This document shows positions 46,565-56,882 of a DNA stretch of 64,000 nt, one piece after another; the stretch's first letter is position 1, and each line of letters opens with the position of its first letter. The notes under the pieces were generated by a model, which worked only from the letters and a program-made list of their open reading frames with translations, did not search any database and was not told the DNA's origin. Position numbers and translations under genes: made by a program. This DNA is from Gnetum montanum. Its lineage: Eukaryota > Streptophyta > Gnetopsida > Gnetales > Gnetaceae. The DNA is taken from assembly GCA_015680685.1 (NCBI GenBank), contig MNCI01004064.1:282428-346427 (forward strand), in the 5' to 3' direction.

Positions 46565-47040
46565 TTGATGCATAAATGTTTGTTGCACTAACACTTGGGG
46601 AACAAAAACTCATTTTAGAAGACTATTGCCTAGGATGAATCCCATATGGGTATAGAAAATTGGAAATAGTCTCAGCTAGAGAGGGCTACGTTGCCTTTTG
46701 AAAATAGTAAAGAAAATGGAAATTTTAATTATAATGAGTGTCTTGAATTTAGGAATACAAAAGGTAACCAAAATAAAATTTCCCTACTTCTTGGCTATTG
46801 TTGTCATTTAATACTAGTTTGTTATGGATGCTACTACAACCAACACTGCTTGTAGCCACCAGAGGAGGGAGAGAGAGAGATGAGGCTAGATGAAGGGGCC
46901 TGCTGATGCATCTCTAATGCATAGATAGACTATGTCCCATCACCAGAATAAGACAAGGAAATTTGTCCTTGTTTGAAGAACCCTACCATGGATGCACCGC
47001 CTTCTAAAAATAGAATGGAACCATAGAAACAACACTTGTA
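46565..47040. other. Unassigned insert within right L3 LTR
   Basis: This stretch is absent from the left LTR and occurs once. It has a short GA run (46,867-46,880) and no recognised coding. It may be a third captured piece or the remains of a first tandem unit. Confidence 0.4.
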
Positions 47041-47140
47041 ACTACTACTATCAATTGCTACAACATCATAGCAAAGAGAGAGAGAGAGAATGAGCTACTA
47101 AATCCCACTATCATGTGCTAGTAAATGTGTTGCTGTCTCC

Positions 47141-47291
47141 AATCCTACGTTTGTCACCATCATGGGTCTATCACAAAAGGGGAAAACAAAACCACTGCCT
47201 CTTGGTTTCCTACTGAGATTGTTGACCATTGTCCACATATCTTTATTTCTACTGACTATCATTAGTTCATTTCCAAGAATAAATAAATAGG
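47141..47291 (+). pseudogene. Hydrophobic signal-anchor-like frame, unit 1
   Basis: Plus-strand reading TIMGLSQKGKTKPLPLGFLL continues with a Leu/Ile-rich stretch and SSFPRINK, then a stop. Basic residues followed by about 20 hydrophobic residues resemble a signal anchor. It stands opposite in direction to the ABCG frames. Not identified. Confidence 0.35.
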
Positions 47292-47301
47292 ACTATAAAT
47301 A

Positions 47302-47346
47302 AGAGAGAGAGAGAGAGAGAGAGAGAACCATCATCCATCAGTTTCT
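47302..47346. repeat. (GA)n microsatellite
   Basis: An uninterrupted AG run in tandem unit 1. Longer or shorter runs occupy the same places in units 2 and 3. Confidence 0.9.
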
Positions 47347-47689
47347 TAGCCCCTAGAAACCCCCCTACCCATTTGTATGTGCCTCAATGGAGAGAAATGA
47401 AACTGTTCAGGAAGAAAGCCTAATTTGTTAAGGAGGCCCTCCCTCCCCCTTCACCTGATGTCATCCTCATCCTTTGCTTTATAGTTCCCTACTAGTGACA
47501 TTTCACCTCCATGCATATCAATCCACCTTCCCACACATTAGTCCAACTTTGCACACTTCAATTCACCTTCCTACATATTAGTTCATCTTCCTGTATGTCG
47601 ATCTACCTTCCCGCATGTTAACATTTCTTGGTAAAATGGTATATGATTTTATAGGATAATTTTGTTGATCATGGCTCCATGCAATAGCA

Positions 47690-48300
47690 TGGGTGAGGTT
47701 GGCTACAATAATGTGCATGAGAGTGGTCTTCCCTATGCCACTAACACCCATGAGGCACATCAAAACTCATGGCTAGAATGAACCACTTATATACTTCAAG
47801 AGTTAAAAATGATTCTTTGTAACTCCCTAGGATTTCATTGTAGTAGACATGTCGACGTAGTAATGGACATCTTTGGAGGTAAGAGATAGGGGTTTGAAGG
47901 ATAAAACCATGTCCTTGCTTATGGTTCTGTAGGCCTTTACCATTGCTCTTGCTACACCAAATCCTCTAGAAGATCGGTTTCTTCTTCTTATAATTTCACT
48001 CATTTTGTTTTGCTTTGAAGAGGACCTATTCCTTAAGCTCATTTCAATTGTGGATGTGTCATCTATTCTATTGGTGTGTTTGTTCACTAGAACCTCTTCT
48101 AGCACCATCACTTGTGATTTTTCTAGGGGCTTCAAGATGCTCATTGCTAAAGTGAAGGAGGCATTAAAGAGAAAGACATAACCCCTCAATGCTATGAAAT
48201 TTGAGAATTCTATGTCAATTTCTCTAGAAATGCACACATGATTATACTTGTGAAGTGGGTGTTTTTGGAGATGGTTATAACTTTGTGGAAGCCTCTAGAG
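47690..48300 (-). pseudogene. ABCG fragment, tandem unit 1
   Basis: Minus strand: 48,237-47,827 open frame with GYVFLFNASFTLAMSILKPL, linker, and LTSKDVHYYVDMSTTMKS; then Walker A GVSGIGKTTLM at 47,722-47,748. After TTLM it diverges from ABCG into the GA-rich segment. It is the same region as 31,410-31,965. Confidence 0.85.
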
Positions 48301-48406
48301 ATGCTATCAATTTCTACAACATCATGGAGAAGAGAGAGAGAGAGAGAGAATGAGCTACTAGATCCCACTATCACGTGCTAGTAAATGTGTTGCTATCTCC
48401 AATCCT

Positions 48407-48622
48407 ATGTCTATCACCATCATGGGTCTATCGCAAAAGGAGAAAAGAAAACCAATGCCTCTTGGTTTCCTGCTGAGATTGTTGATGATTGTCAATGTAG
48501 CTCTGTTGCTACTGACTATTGTTAGTCCATTGCCAAGAATAAAGAAACAAGACTACAAAACCTGCCTACCACTTCACTATCTATGCACATCAATTATGCC
48601 GTTGTTGCCCCAAGAAAAATAG
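48407..48622 (+). CDS. Hydrophobic signal-anchor-like ORF, unit 2 (hypothetical)
   Basis: The longest intact form: 71 codons, basic N-terminus (SQKEKRKP), a hydrophobic core GFLLRLLMIVNVALLLLTIV, then IKKQDYKTCLPLHYLC with two Cys. The same frame can be followed in units 1 and 3 but with stops there. It could be the N-terminus of a type II membrane or secreted protein captured with its exon, or simply chance. Unit 2 being intact may be luck. No promoter is visible. Confidence 0.3.
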   Translation: MSITIMGLSQKEKRKPMPLGFLLRLLMIVNVALLLLTIVSPLPRIKKQDYKTCLPLHYLCTSIMPLLPQEK

Positions 48623-49029
48623 GAGAAGAGAGAGAGAGAGAGAAAACCACCATCCATTAGTTTGTTAGCCCCTAGAAATCCCCCTACCCATCTATATGTG
48701 CCTCAATGGAGAGAGATGCAACTATTCAGGAAGAAAGCCTAATTTGTTAAGGTGGCCCTCTCTCCCCCTTCACTTGATGTCATCCTCATCCTTTGCTTTA
48801 TAGTTTCCTAATAGTGACATTTCACCTGCTTGCATATCAATCCACCTGCCCACACATCGGTCCACCTTTGCAGACTTCGATTCACCTCCCTACATATCAT
48901 TTCACCTTCCTGTATGTTGATCCACCTTCCTGCATGTTAACATTTCTTGGTAAAATGGTATATTATTTTACAAGATAGTTTTGTTGATCATGGCCTCATG
49001 AAATAGCATGGGTGAGGTTGGCTACAATA

Positions 49030-49615
49030 ATGTGCATGAGAGTGGTCTTTCCTATGCCACTGACACCCATGAGGCACATCAAAACGCATGGCTATAATGA
49101 ACTACTTACATACTTCAAGAGTTACAAATGATTCTTTGTAACTCCCTAGGCTTTCATTGTAGTACGTATGTTGACATAGTAATTGACATCTTTGGAGGTA
49201 AGAGATAGGGGTTTGAAGGATAAAACCATGTCCTTGCTTATGGTTCTGGAGGCCTTTACCATTTCTCTTGCTACACCAAATCCTCTAGAAGATAGGTTTC
49301 TTCTTCTTATAATTTCACTCATTTTTTTTGTTTGAAGAGAATATATTCCTTGAGCTCATTTCAATTGTGGATGTGTCATCTATTGTGTTGGTGTATTTGT
49401 TCACCAGAACCTCTTCTAGCACCATCACTTGTGATTTTCCTAGGGGCTTCAAGATGCCCATTGCTAAAGTGAAGGAGGCATTAAAGAGAAAGACATAACC
49501 CATCAATGCTATGACATCTGATAATTCTATGTCGATTTCTCTAGCAATGCACACATGATTATACTTGTGAAGGTGGTGTTGTTGGAGATGGTTATAACTT
49601 GGTGGAAGCCTCTAG
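49030..49615 (-). pseudogene. ABCG fragment, tandem unit 2
   Basis: Minus strand: 49,554-49,315 open frame with LMGYVFLFNASFTLAMGILK and LVNKYTNTIDDTSTIEMSSR, linker broken by a small deletion near 49,325, and Walker A at 49,041-49,067 (SVSGIGKTT-like). Confidence 0.82.
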
Positions 49616-49644
49616 AGATGCTATCAATTGATACAACATCATAG

Positions 49645-49645
49645 A

Positions 49646-49695
<50 letters not shown>
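49645..49695. repeat. (GA)n microsatellite
   Basis: About 50 bases, one interruption near its start; the longest GA run in the window. A second run in the same unit is at 49,971-50,008. Confidence 0.9.
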
Positions 49696-49697
<2 letters not shown>

Positions 49698-49756
49698 TGA
49701 GCTACTAGATCCCACTATCATGTGCTAGTAAATGTATTGCTATCTCCAATCCTACG

Positions 49757-49960
49757 TCTGTCACCATCATGGGTCTATCGCAAAAGGGGAAAACAAAACC
49801 ACTGCCTCTTGGTTTCCTACTGAGATTGTAGACCATTTTCCACATAGCTTTGTTGCTACTGACTATTGTTAGTCCATTGCCAAGAATAAATAAACAAGAC
49901 TACAAAACCTGCCTAACACTTCACTATTTACACACATTAGTTGTGCCATTGTTGCCCTAA
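49757..49960 (+). pseudogene. Hydrophobic signal-anchor-like frame, unit 3
   Basis: Same frame as at 48,407 (MGLSQKGKTKPLPLGFLLRL), with a stop in the hydrophobic core and a second stop after PLLP. Confidence 0.3.
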
Positions 49961-49968
49961 GAAAAATA

Positions 49969-50010
<42 letters not shown>

Positions 50011-50393
50011 CATCATCCATTAGTTTCTTAGCCCCTAGAAAACCCCCTACCCATCTGTATGTGCCTCAATGGAGAGAAATGAAAATGTTCAGGAAGAAAG
50101 CCTAATTTGTTAAGGAGGCCCTTCCTCCCCCTTCACCTGATGTCATCCTCATCCTTTGCTTTATAGTTCCCTACTAGTGACATTTCACCTCCATGCATAT
50201 CAATCCACCTTCCCACATGTCGGTCCACCTCTGCACACTTCAATTCACCTCCCTACATATTAGTTCATCTTCTTGTATGTCAATCTACCTTCCTTCATGT
50301 TAACATTTCTTGGTAAAATGGTATATGATTTTATAGGATAATTTTGTTGATCATGGCTCCATGCAATAGCATGGGTGAGGTTGGCTACAATAA

Positions 50394-50995
50394 TGTGCAT
50401 GAGAGTGGTCTTTCCTATGCCACTAACACCCATGAGGCACATCAAAACTCATGGCTAGAATGAACCACTTATATACTTCAAGAGTTACAAATGATTCTTT
50501 GTAACTCCCTAGGATTTCATTGTAGTAGGCATGTCGACATAGTAATTGACATCTTTGGAGGTAAGCGATAGGGGTTTGAAGGATAAAACCATGTCCTTGC
50601 TTATGGTTCTAGAGGTCTTTACCATTTCTCTTGCTCCACCAAATCCTCTAGAAGATCAGTTTCTTCTTCTTATAATTTCACTCATTCTGTTTTGCTTTAA
50701 AAAGGACCTATTCCTTGAACTCATTTCAATTGTGGATGTGTCATCTATTTTTTTGGTGTGTTTGTTCACTAGAACCTCTTCTAGCACCATTACTTGTGAT
50801 TTTCCAAGGGTTTCAAGATCCCCATTACTAAAGTGAAGGAGGCATTAAAGAGAAAGACATAACCCATCAATGCTATGACATTCAAGAATTCTATGTTGAT
50901 TTCTCTAGCAATGCACACATGATTATACTTGTGAAGGTGGTGTTGTTGGAGATTGTTATAACCTGGTGGAAGCCTCTAGAGATGCCATTGGCCAC
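50394..50995 (-). pseudogene. ABCG fragment, tandem unit 3
   Basis: Walker A at 50,404-50,430 (GVSGIGKTTLM), linker and TMD1 end as in unit 1. On its far side the sequence continues into the hydrophobic relic and LTR end exactly as in the left LTR, so this unit is the one joined to the ancestral U3. Confidence 0.82.
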
Positions 50996-51411
50996 TGCTA
51001 TTATGGAAGAGACCAGCATGGCCATGGAGTGGGCACATGCATACTTGTGATGAGGAAGGATGGCCCAATGGCTAAACTTATCACTGCTTAAGAATGTGTT
51101 GTAGAGAGATGGGTAACCAAATCCAGTGATGGTGGAGAGTATGAAGATCATGTTTGATTGCACCCACATTGTGTTGTCATGATAGCCTACCATGAAGACT
51201 ATCATCTCTTAATTTAAGGCTATCCTGACTGACGACAATCATGTCCATTACTATTATCCTCTCCAATCTCCTTGAGCATTGTTAATAAAGGCAAGACAAA
51301 AATGCTAATATATACAAATGGTATGTTATTTATGATTTTACCATCTACCATAATGGCCATACCCATGTGTGCCAATATAAGATGGCCCAAATTAATAAAA
51401 CATGCAACCAC
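50891..51411 (-). pseudogene. Hydrophobic coding relic in right L3 LTR
   Basis: Open frames 51,205-50,891 (FMVGYHDNTMWVQSNMIFIL, then AHSMAMLVSSIIAVANGISR) and 51,411-51,220 (INLGHLILAHMGMAIMVDGK, then FVYISIFVLPLLTMLKEIGE). At least three hydrophobic stretches suggest a multi-span membrane protein. It corresponds to 31,990-32,420. Family not recognised. Confidence 0.45.
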
Positions 51412-51607
51412 TACCCAATTATATAATAATATAATAAATCACATTATAATTATATCAATTATAACTTGCAATACAATAAAGTAAAATAAAAATTAATTAA
51501 ACACCAGCCAAACCATTAAATATATGCAATACAAAATAAAATCAATTGAAATGCATGAATTTGATAAGAATGCTTATTTAAAAACTAAGATAATTTGTGG
51601 TTTAACA

Positions 51608-52271
51608 GGGTATTAGGAGTTTCCTCCTGAAACTCCACCTCTAAACCTTGATCGATGTTAACATAGTTAACCTAAGGTACTAATACATTGTCCCCACATA
51701 TCACAAGTTCCCCACCCTTGTAGGGCAAGTGAATTTGTTGGTGTATAGGGGATGAGACTACATGAAGCTTAGCCAACTATGGTCTCCCTAGGATCGAGCT
51801 AAAATTTGGGATCTCTTCAACTACTTGGAAGTTGACAGATGTGGTAAATTGTTCTCTGACTATGAAATGCTAGGGAATAGATCCTTAAATTTCTATGTGT
51901 AAGCCATTAAATGACTTGAGCACTTAGGTAGTGGTTACTTGGATATTCTTAGTTAATCCTAACTTGTCAACAACAACGTATGATATCACATTTATGGTCA
52001 CCCTATCATCTACATGAGCATGGTAAACCTTGTATTTGTGAACATGTATGGTGATAAGGAGAGGAGTAGATAACACTTCTCCATTTCAAGAGTCAATCTT
52101 CACTTCACTGTTATGGAAGTTGAGCATGGATTTATGCCCATTTTCCCAAAGTGAAGCTTGCTCAATGATAGAGTGAATTGACTCTCTATTGGTGGGCATG
52201 TATTTGCTCACAAGGATAAAGGTCAAGACTTGAGCTAGTGCATCTTTGTAAGTCAAAGAAGTCATGACCAT
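51608..52271 (-). pseudogene. L1 protease remnant, minus-strand copy
   Basis: Minus strand: the linker LTFILVSKYMPTNRESIHS (52,230-52,180), a RVTINVISYVVVDKLG active-site region (about 52,000-51,950), SILGRP near 51,795, LPYKGGELVICGDN near 51,720, and EVEFQEETP next to 51,620. All match copy 1 at 16,089-16,740. The frame is cut at 51,607 by the border of L3. Confidence 0.82.
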
Positions 52272-53067
52272 GTTGTATAAGTTTGGTGATGTGTTCTTTT
52301 ATTTTAGAAATAGTTTGGCTTGGTCCATGGTTGTGAGGAAGCTCTTTTTCTTGGCTTGTGAAGTTTTGGCCTTAGTGGTATTAACCTCCTCCATTATTCC
52401 TAGAGTTTTTAGTTAGGTTTTAGTTCATGTGCCTTGGGCCCCTTGTCCATTAGTGTAATTGGTCTTGGTGTAGCTTATTTCAAAGTCTTTTGTTATCAAC
52501 CACCTTTAGTGGGTTGTGGTGTTTATTTGGTGACAGGTTGTTTTTGTCATCATTGTGATGATGGCTTTTGGCTAACCTCTAAGTTGTGGGCTACTATAAG
52601 TGGGCTTTGGTTATGGGTTGTTGTGGTCTTACTTGTTGAAGATGGAGGAACCCAGATAATGAATGGTTTCCTAGGCTTGGGAGGGTTAGCAACTCATAGT
52701 CTTGGTTGTGACATTGATGCCATTGAAGGTGGCACACATATGATGAAAGGCTTCTTAGGGGCTAGCAGAGGTGGGACCTGTATGATAAATGGCTCTATAG
52801 GATTTATGTTTTTGGATCATGGTGTTATCCTAATGACAAATGGTTCCCTAGGAGGATTAGACCATTTGGTTTCGGTGAACAAGTATACATTGTAAGAGTT
52901 ATTACTAGCATTTAGATAGTTGGGCTCATTCAACACTAACTCTTCATGATCTATCATCTTTTGGAGGTCATCCTTTAATGCTAGGAAAAAATCAATATCA
53001 TGATTGGCCATTTGATGATAATGAGAATACCTTGTAATCTAAAGTACTTTGATAGCTTGGGATCATN

Positions 53068-53664
53068 CAACTGATGAAAGTGAGGCAAGGGCCACTTGAA
53101 CCAGTCAAAAGGTTTATTCAAAGGTTTACCTCAACACCTAACAATATCCTAAATTCTATTGCTAAAACTCATCTCTCAGGCATCTACAAGGGAATAGTAA
53201 ATGGCATTATGAAGTCAAAGTTGTACTACTTAGAGCCCCAGTCACTGAGCCAAGCCTTCTCACAAACTAAGAACATTGAAAAGGCATTTAAGGCAACTAA
53301 AAATCTAGCATATATGGCTTATAAAAACTAATATGCAAGAAGGGATAGGGATAAAACCAAACAGGAACACACAACTATGGCTATAATAAAAAAAGAGTCA
53401 AAGCAAGGGAAAAGGTAGGGATCACCACCATGCAACACATCCTAAGACTCATCATAACCATCCACTTCCTACATCCCAAATCAACCAAGATCAAACTTTA
53501 GATGGAAGGATAGGTCTAACTACATTATGTTTCCCATGAAGACCTCTCAACTTCTAGAATGGTTTTTTAAAAATAAACCTATGCAACATAAGCAACTATT
53601 TGAAGAGGCTTGTAAGAGGCATGATCATCTTTGTAACATAGCCAGAGACTCAACAATAGCTACC
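53068..53664 (+). pseudogene. L1 gag core segment in reversed orientation between two Ns
   Basis: The plus-strand open frame 53,074-53,331 (MKVRQGPLEPVKRFIQRFTS, KTHLSGIYKGIVNGIMKSK, QSLSQAFSQTKNIEKAF) matches copy 1 from 14,600 to 14,880, and the rest matches to about 15,225. This is exactly the part missing from the surrounding minus-strand gag. Single Ns stand at 53,067 and 53,665. Confidence 0.88.
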
Positions 53665-54879
53665 NTGGCCTTAAGTTTTTGATGCTCTTTGATAAGGTCT
53701 TAGATCATTTGGAAGGCTTGATCTAAGCCTTGTGGCATCCCCATGGGCTACAGTGCTTATGTTGATGGTTGAGGAAGAATTTGTGAGACTTGTGGCCTTG
53801 TAATAGGCTACGATATCAAAGGAAGAGGCTAGGTTATGGTCATCATAGGTAGGCTAAACTAGGAAAAGGATGTTTATGCAAGAACTTGAGGCATAAAGGG
53901 GATGCAAGGGGTATGAGAGGCTTGTATTACTTAGGGTTCCAATGAGGGTCCCACTAGTATGGCAAAGGGAGATGGTGAGGTAAATGTCATTGAGGTTGGG
54001 TGAATGGAGTTAGGTTATGTGGCAAAGGGCATCAATGAAAATAAGGAAGTGGATTGAAACATAGGTTGTGTCTTGTGTGTGGTGATGATGGGTGTGGACC
54101 CAAACATGGTAGAATGGACATGAGGAGAGTTGGGCTGAGTGACTTGTCCCATTGATGAAGTAAGAGACATGGAGTTGGATGTGGTTGTTTGGAAAGTTGG
54201 GGATTGAAAAAGACTTCCAATGAAGATTTCTAGCTTTTGTTGGGCCTCAAACTCATCTTCCTCTTCTTGAATATTCTTTGAGCTAATTCCCTCACTAAAC
54301 TCATCAACCTCTATGAGTTGGATAAGAATTTGTGCATAAAAGTTTGTGAGAAGGATTTGGTCATAAGAGGATGAGATGTATTCATTCCAATCTCAATGAA
54401 TGATTTTGAATTAATGCTTATTATCAAATTTGGAGCATGGTATCAAGATACTGGCTTGTATCTTGGCATAGAGAAAGCTAGAGGACACCTCATTAATGAC
54501 CATAAAATCTAGGTTTTTGCCTCTTTGCCTAAGAAATTGCCTTTTTTCTATGACCATGGGGTCTTTCAAGTCATAAACATAAACTACATCTTGGCTAGAT
54601 ACCATATTTGTTAGGTTAAGGTGTAGTACAGTTGATCGGCTGAAAGACATTGTCAAAAGATGTTGTTTTGGTCCTTTACTATTTTTAGCAAAAATCTTAG
54701 CAAGCTAGGTTTTCCAATGGTGCATTTTGCTATAAATGGAAAGGGAGGGGATAAGGGGGTAAGGTGCTAATAATTATCTTACCTACTTGTACTATGTTGA
54801 AGTTCCTCCCTCTTGGCCAAAATAATGTTCGTTTTGAAAAAAGAGTGGGTTTTGCTAAAAAATTTCACAACAGGATGGG

Positions 54880-55145
54880 TTTAGGTGATCCAGGGGTATG
54901 ACATCCATGCTAAGGCGGGTATGACACTCATGCAGAGGGGGATATGAGACAAAACCACGCTAAGGAGGGTATGACACACACCCACACTAAGGGGGTATGA
55001 CACCCATGCTGGCTTTAGAAAAACCAGCAACTGCTGCAAATTTTCTACCAAAATCCAAACACCCATGCTAGGGGGGTATGATACCCATGCTAGGAGGTGT
55101 AACACCCAAGCTAGAGGGTAATACCCATGCTAAAGGTGGAGAGGG
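54880..55145 (-). repeat. Short dispersed repeat GGGTATGACACCCATGCT in L1 leader
   Basis: About ten copies of GGGTATGACACCCATGCT-like words stand in either full or half form over 265 bases, separated by AAGGxGG. GGGT and ACCC arms in each word can pair. The corresponding leader of copy 1 has only weak relatives. Confidence 0.65.
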
Positions 55146-55219
55146 AGGAATAAAAGGGGTAAGATTAAAAATCTTGCACCCTCTTACATAGCATTGGGGG
55201 TTACCCTTTGGCAGTTTTT

Positions 55220-55527
55220 NTAGTTGGAAAAGTTTTATAGTAAAAGGGGTAAATATTTTGGTAGAACAACAATGTTTACTTTAAAATTTTTAGCAACTAC
55301 TTTGAATTGTTTTAAAAAACCCCAATTGTTTGCCACCTCCACATTGGGTTTTGGTGATGGGGGGATGGGTTTCAACATTGGTTTTGGTAGCCAAAAGGAG
55401 ATTAAAAAACTGTGCATAAAATATTTTGGAGATTTCAAAATTTTTTAGTTGCAGGCAACATTGGTATACAGGAAACATGTTTGGATGTAGAACTTGGACA
55501 AAGATCCTCCCTTTAGCTCTAGAAAAT
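55220..55527. other. Single N gap and unassigned 300 bases
   Basis: The N at 55,220 ends the L1 minus copy. The following 300 bases show an open frame on both strands (55,224-55,448; 55,235-55,438) but no family sign; AAAAGGGGTAA words link it loosely with the preceding leader (55,150 and 55,240). Confidence 0.4.
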
Positions 55528-56882
55528 TATAATCCCTAAAAATATTGATCACTAGAAAATTGAAAAAATTCAACAAAACAAATTTAACCCTAGATCCCAA
55601 GAACATTTGAACAATAAGATGCAAGGTACCCTCGATGGTCTAGCAAATCACCTAGGAACTTTGAAAATGTAAATAGGAGTAGAAAAATAAAAATGTAATG
55701 TATATTTAAGAAAATAATTGAACTAAAATGAAAGAAATAAATCTATATTGTACACAAATAGAACTATAAACTTTGTTTTAACAAAAATAAAGAATGGTTC
55801 AAGAAATGTGTATAAAAAAATGTTCTTGAAGTAGCAAGGGGGTTCACTTTGATGGGGGTTCAAAATCCATTGAAATTACTACAACCAACTTCATGATCTA
55901 GAGGTTTTACACCTCCCAATGCTTTTGAACCTTTGCTACTCTTTACACTAGATCTACAATGTTGGTGGTGTGAGGGGGGTGAGATGTGTGGGGGAGTTTT
56001 ACTACCAAGAAGAGCCACATTGTGGGTAAAGCCCAAAATGCTTAGCATTGGTACCTAACACTCACAACATTTTAAAGGAAGGTAACAATGGCTATGGAGG
56101 TTTCATGCTAGGGATTTGAGAAGCTATGTATTTATAGGTATGCAAGAGCTCTCGAATGAAAAAAAAATGATCAAAAATTACAAAGTGTGAAATCCTTTCA
56201 TGGTCTTGGTGCTTTCATTTTATAGGGTTTTGGGCAAAAATTTGGTTGTCAATTATGCTTGATTACTACTACAAATTCTTCTTGATTGTTAATAAAATTT
56301 TGGCTACGTGCAGGTGTGGTGGGTGTTCAAATTCAACAAGGTTACTATGTATGATAAGTGTTATACCACCATGGCCTTAAAGGCATTCCATTTACTAAAA
56401 ATAGTAAACAATAATTTTAACCATGCTGTGCCTTCCCATAGAAATTATAGATCCTCGTTGGAGCTAGGCTAGATGCTCACTAGAGCAAGGTTGGAAGGAG
56501 GGTACAATCGTGGGGGTGAAGTAGCAACACTGGGGTAAGAGTTATATTGTCCACGCTAGGCATGGGTGATGTTACCTCTTCCAATAGGTGTTTCTAGCAT
56601 AGTAAATGTTACACGCCCCCACAAAACCCATCAAAATGCTAATTTTGGTAGTCCAAAAGGAATTTTTAACACCCCAAGCCAAAATATAGGTATTATATGA
56701 CTTTTTTCACTTGAGAGATGAGGGTTTGATCACTTATGAGGAATTTTTCAGTCCCAAAAGTATAAAGTATGTGAGATTGCACATCATGGGTTATAACCTT
56801 CACATTTACAATGAAGCTTAGCCTTGGATTTCATGGGGTGAGGGTTACAAAGGTTATAACATGCATTTTTGGTGATGTTTCA
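55528..56882 (-). mobile_element. L4 LTR-like insert, copy b
   Basis: It matches 18,191-19,411 over its length and includes about 170 bases that the single N at 18,605 lacks. The left end is eroded; the right end GATGTTTCA is at 56,882. CCCTATAAAATG on the minus strand lies near 56,222 and AATAAAG-type words near 55,780. Immediately to the right L1 spacer resumes at the point equal to base 466. Confidence 0.6.

Larger units (their letters stand above)
47040..50995 (-). repeat. Three-unit tandem repeat, about 1.3 kb per unit, ABCG plus GA-rich segment
   Basis: Walker A landmarks at 47,722, 49,041 and 50,404 give steps of 1,319 and 1,363 bases. Each unit holds about 720 bases with GA runs, a plus-strand hydrophobic frame and a series of CCACCTTCC/CACCTTCCTxxAT words, then about 600 bases of minus-strand ABCG. 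Units differ by scattered transitions and GA length. The GA-rich segment is absent from the left LTR. Confidence 0.85.
30453..51607 (-). mobile_element. L3: Athila-like Ty3/gypsy element carrying ABCG sequence in its LTRs
   Basis: On the minus strand the order is 5' LTR (51,607-45,589), tRNA-Asp-type primer site, leader, gag, protease, RT, RNase H, integrase, 3' region, 3' LTR (32,627-30,453). The gag is split by a copia element (38,812-44,296). LTR ends read TGAGCC...TTTAACA on the plus strand in both copies. All coding parts are broken by stops. The flanks TTTAA and GGGTA do not match, so a target-site duplication is lost or one border was rearranged. LTR divergence looks to be well above 10% by eye, so it is old. 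Confidence 0.8.
45589..51607 (-). repeat. L3 5' LTR (right), expanded to 6.0 kb
   Basis: Its ends match the left LTR (TGAGCC at 45,589; TTTAACA at 51,607). It holds the left-LTR content in the same order but is opened inside the ABCG part, just after Walker A (46,563), by a unique 475-base piece and three tandem units of about 1.3 kb. It is more decayed by C-to-T and G-to-A changes than the left LTR. Confidence 0.75.
52272..55219 (-). pseudogene. L1 gag and leader, minus-strand copy, with an inverted middle
   Basis: From 54,700 downwards: N-terminal gag relics, then a break at the N at 53,665; at 53,066 gag resumes with an NHDIDFFLALKDDLQKMIDH reading (53,005-52,940, matching 15,285-15,345) and continues to the protease linker. 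The piece between the two Ns runs the opposite way. The long frame at 52,434-52,895 on the plus strand is only an antisense shadow. Leader-like sequence with a short repeat lies at 54,880-55,145. Confidence 0.7.

Noticed and set aside
52434-52895. Plus-strand ORF of 153 codons
   Set aside because: It is the antisense shadow of L1 gag (minus strand), whose motifs NHDIDFFLALKDD and others fit copy 1.
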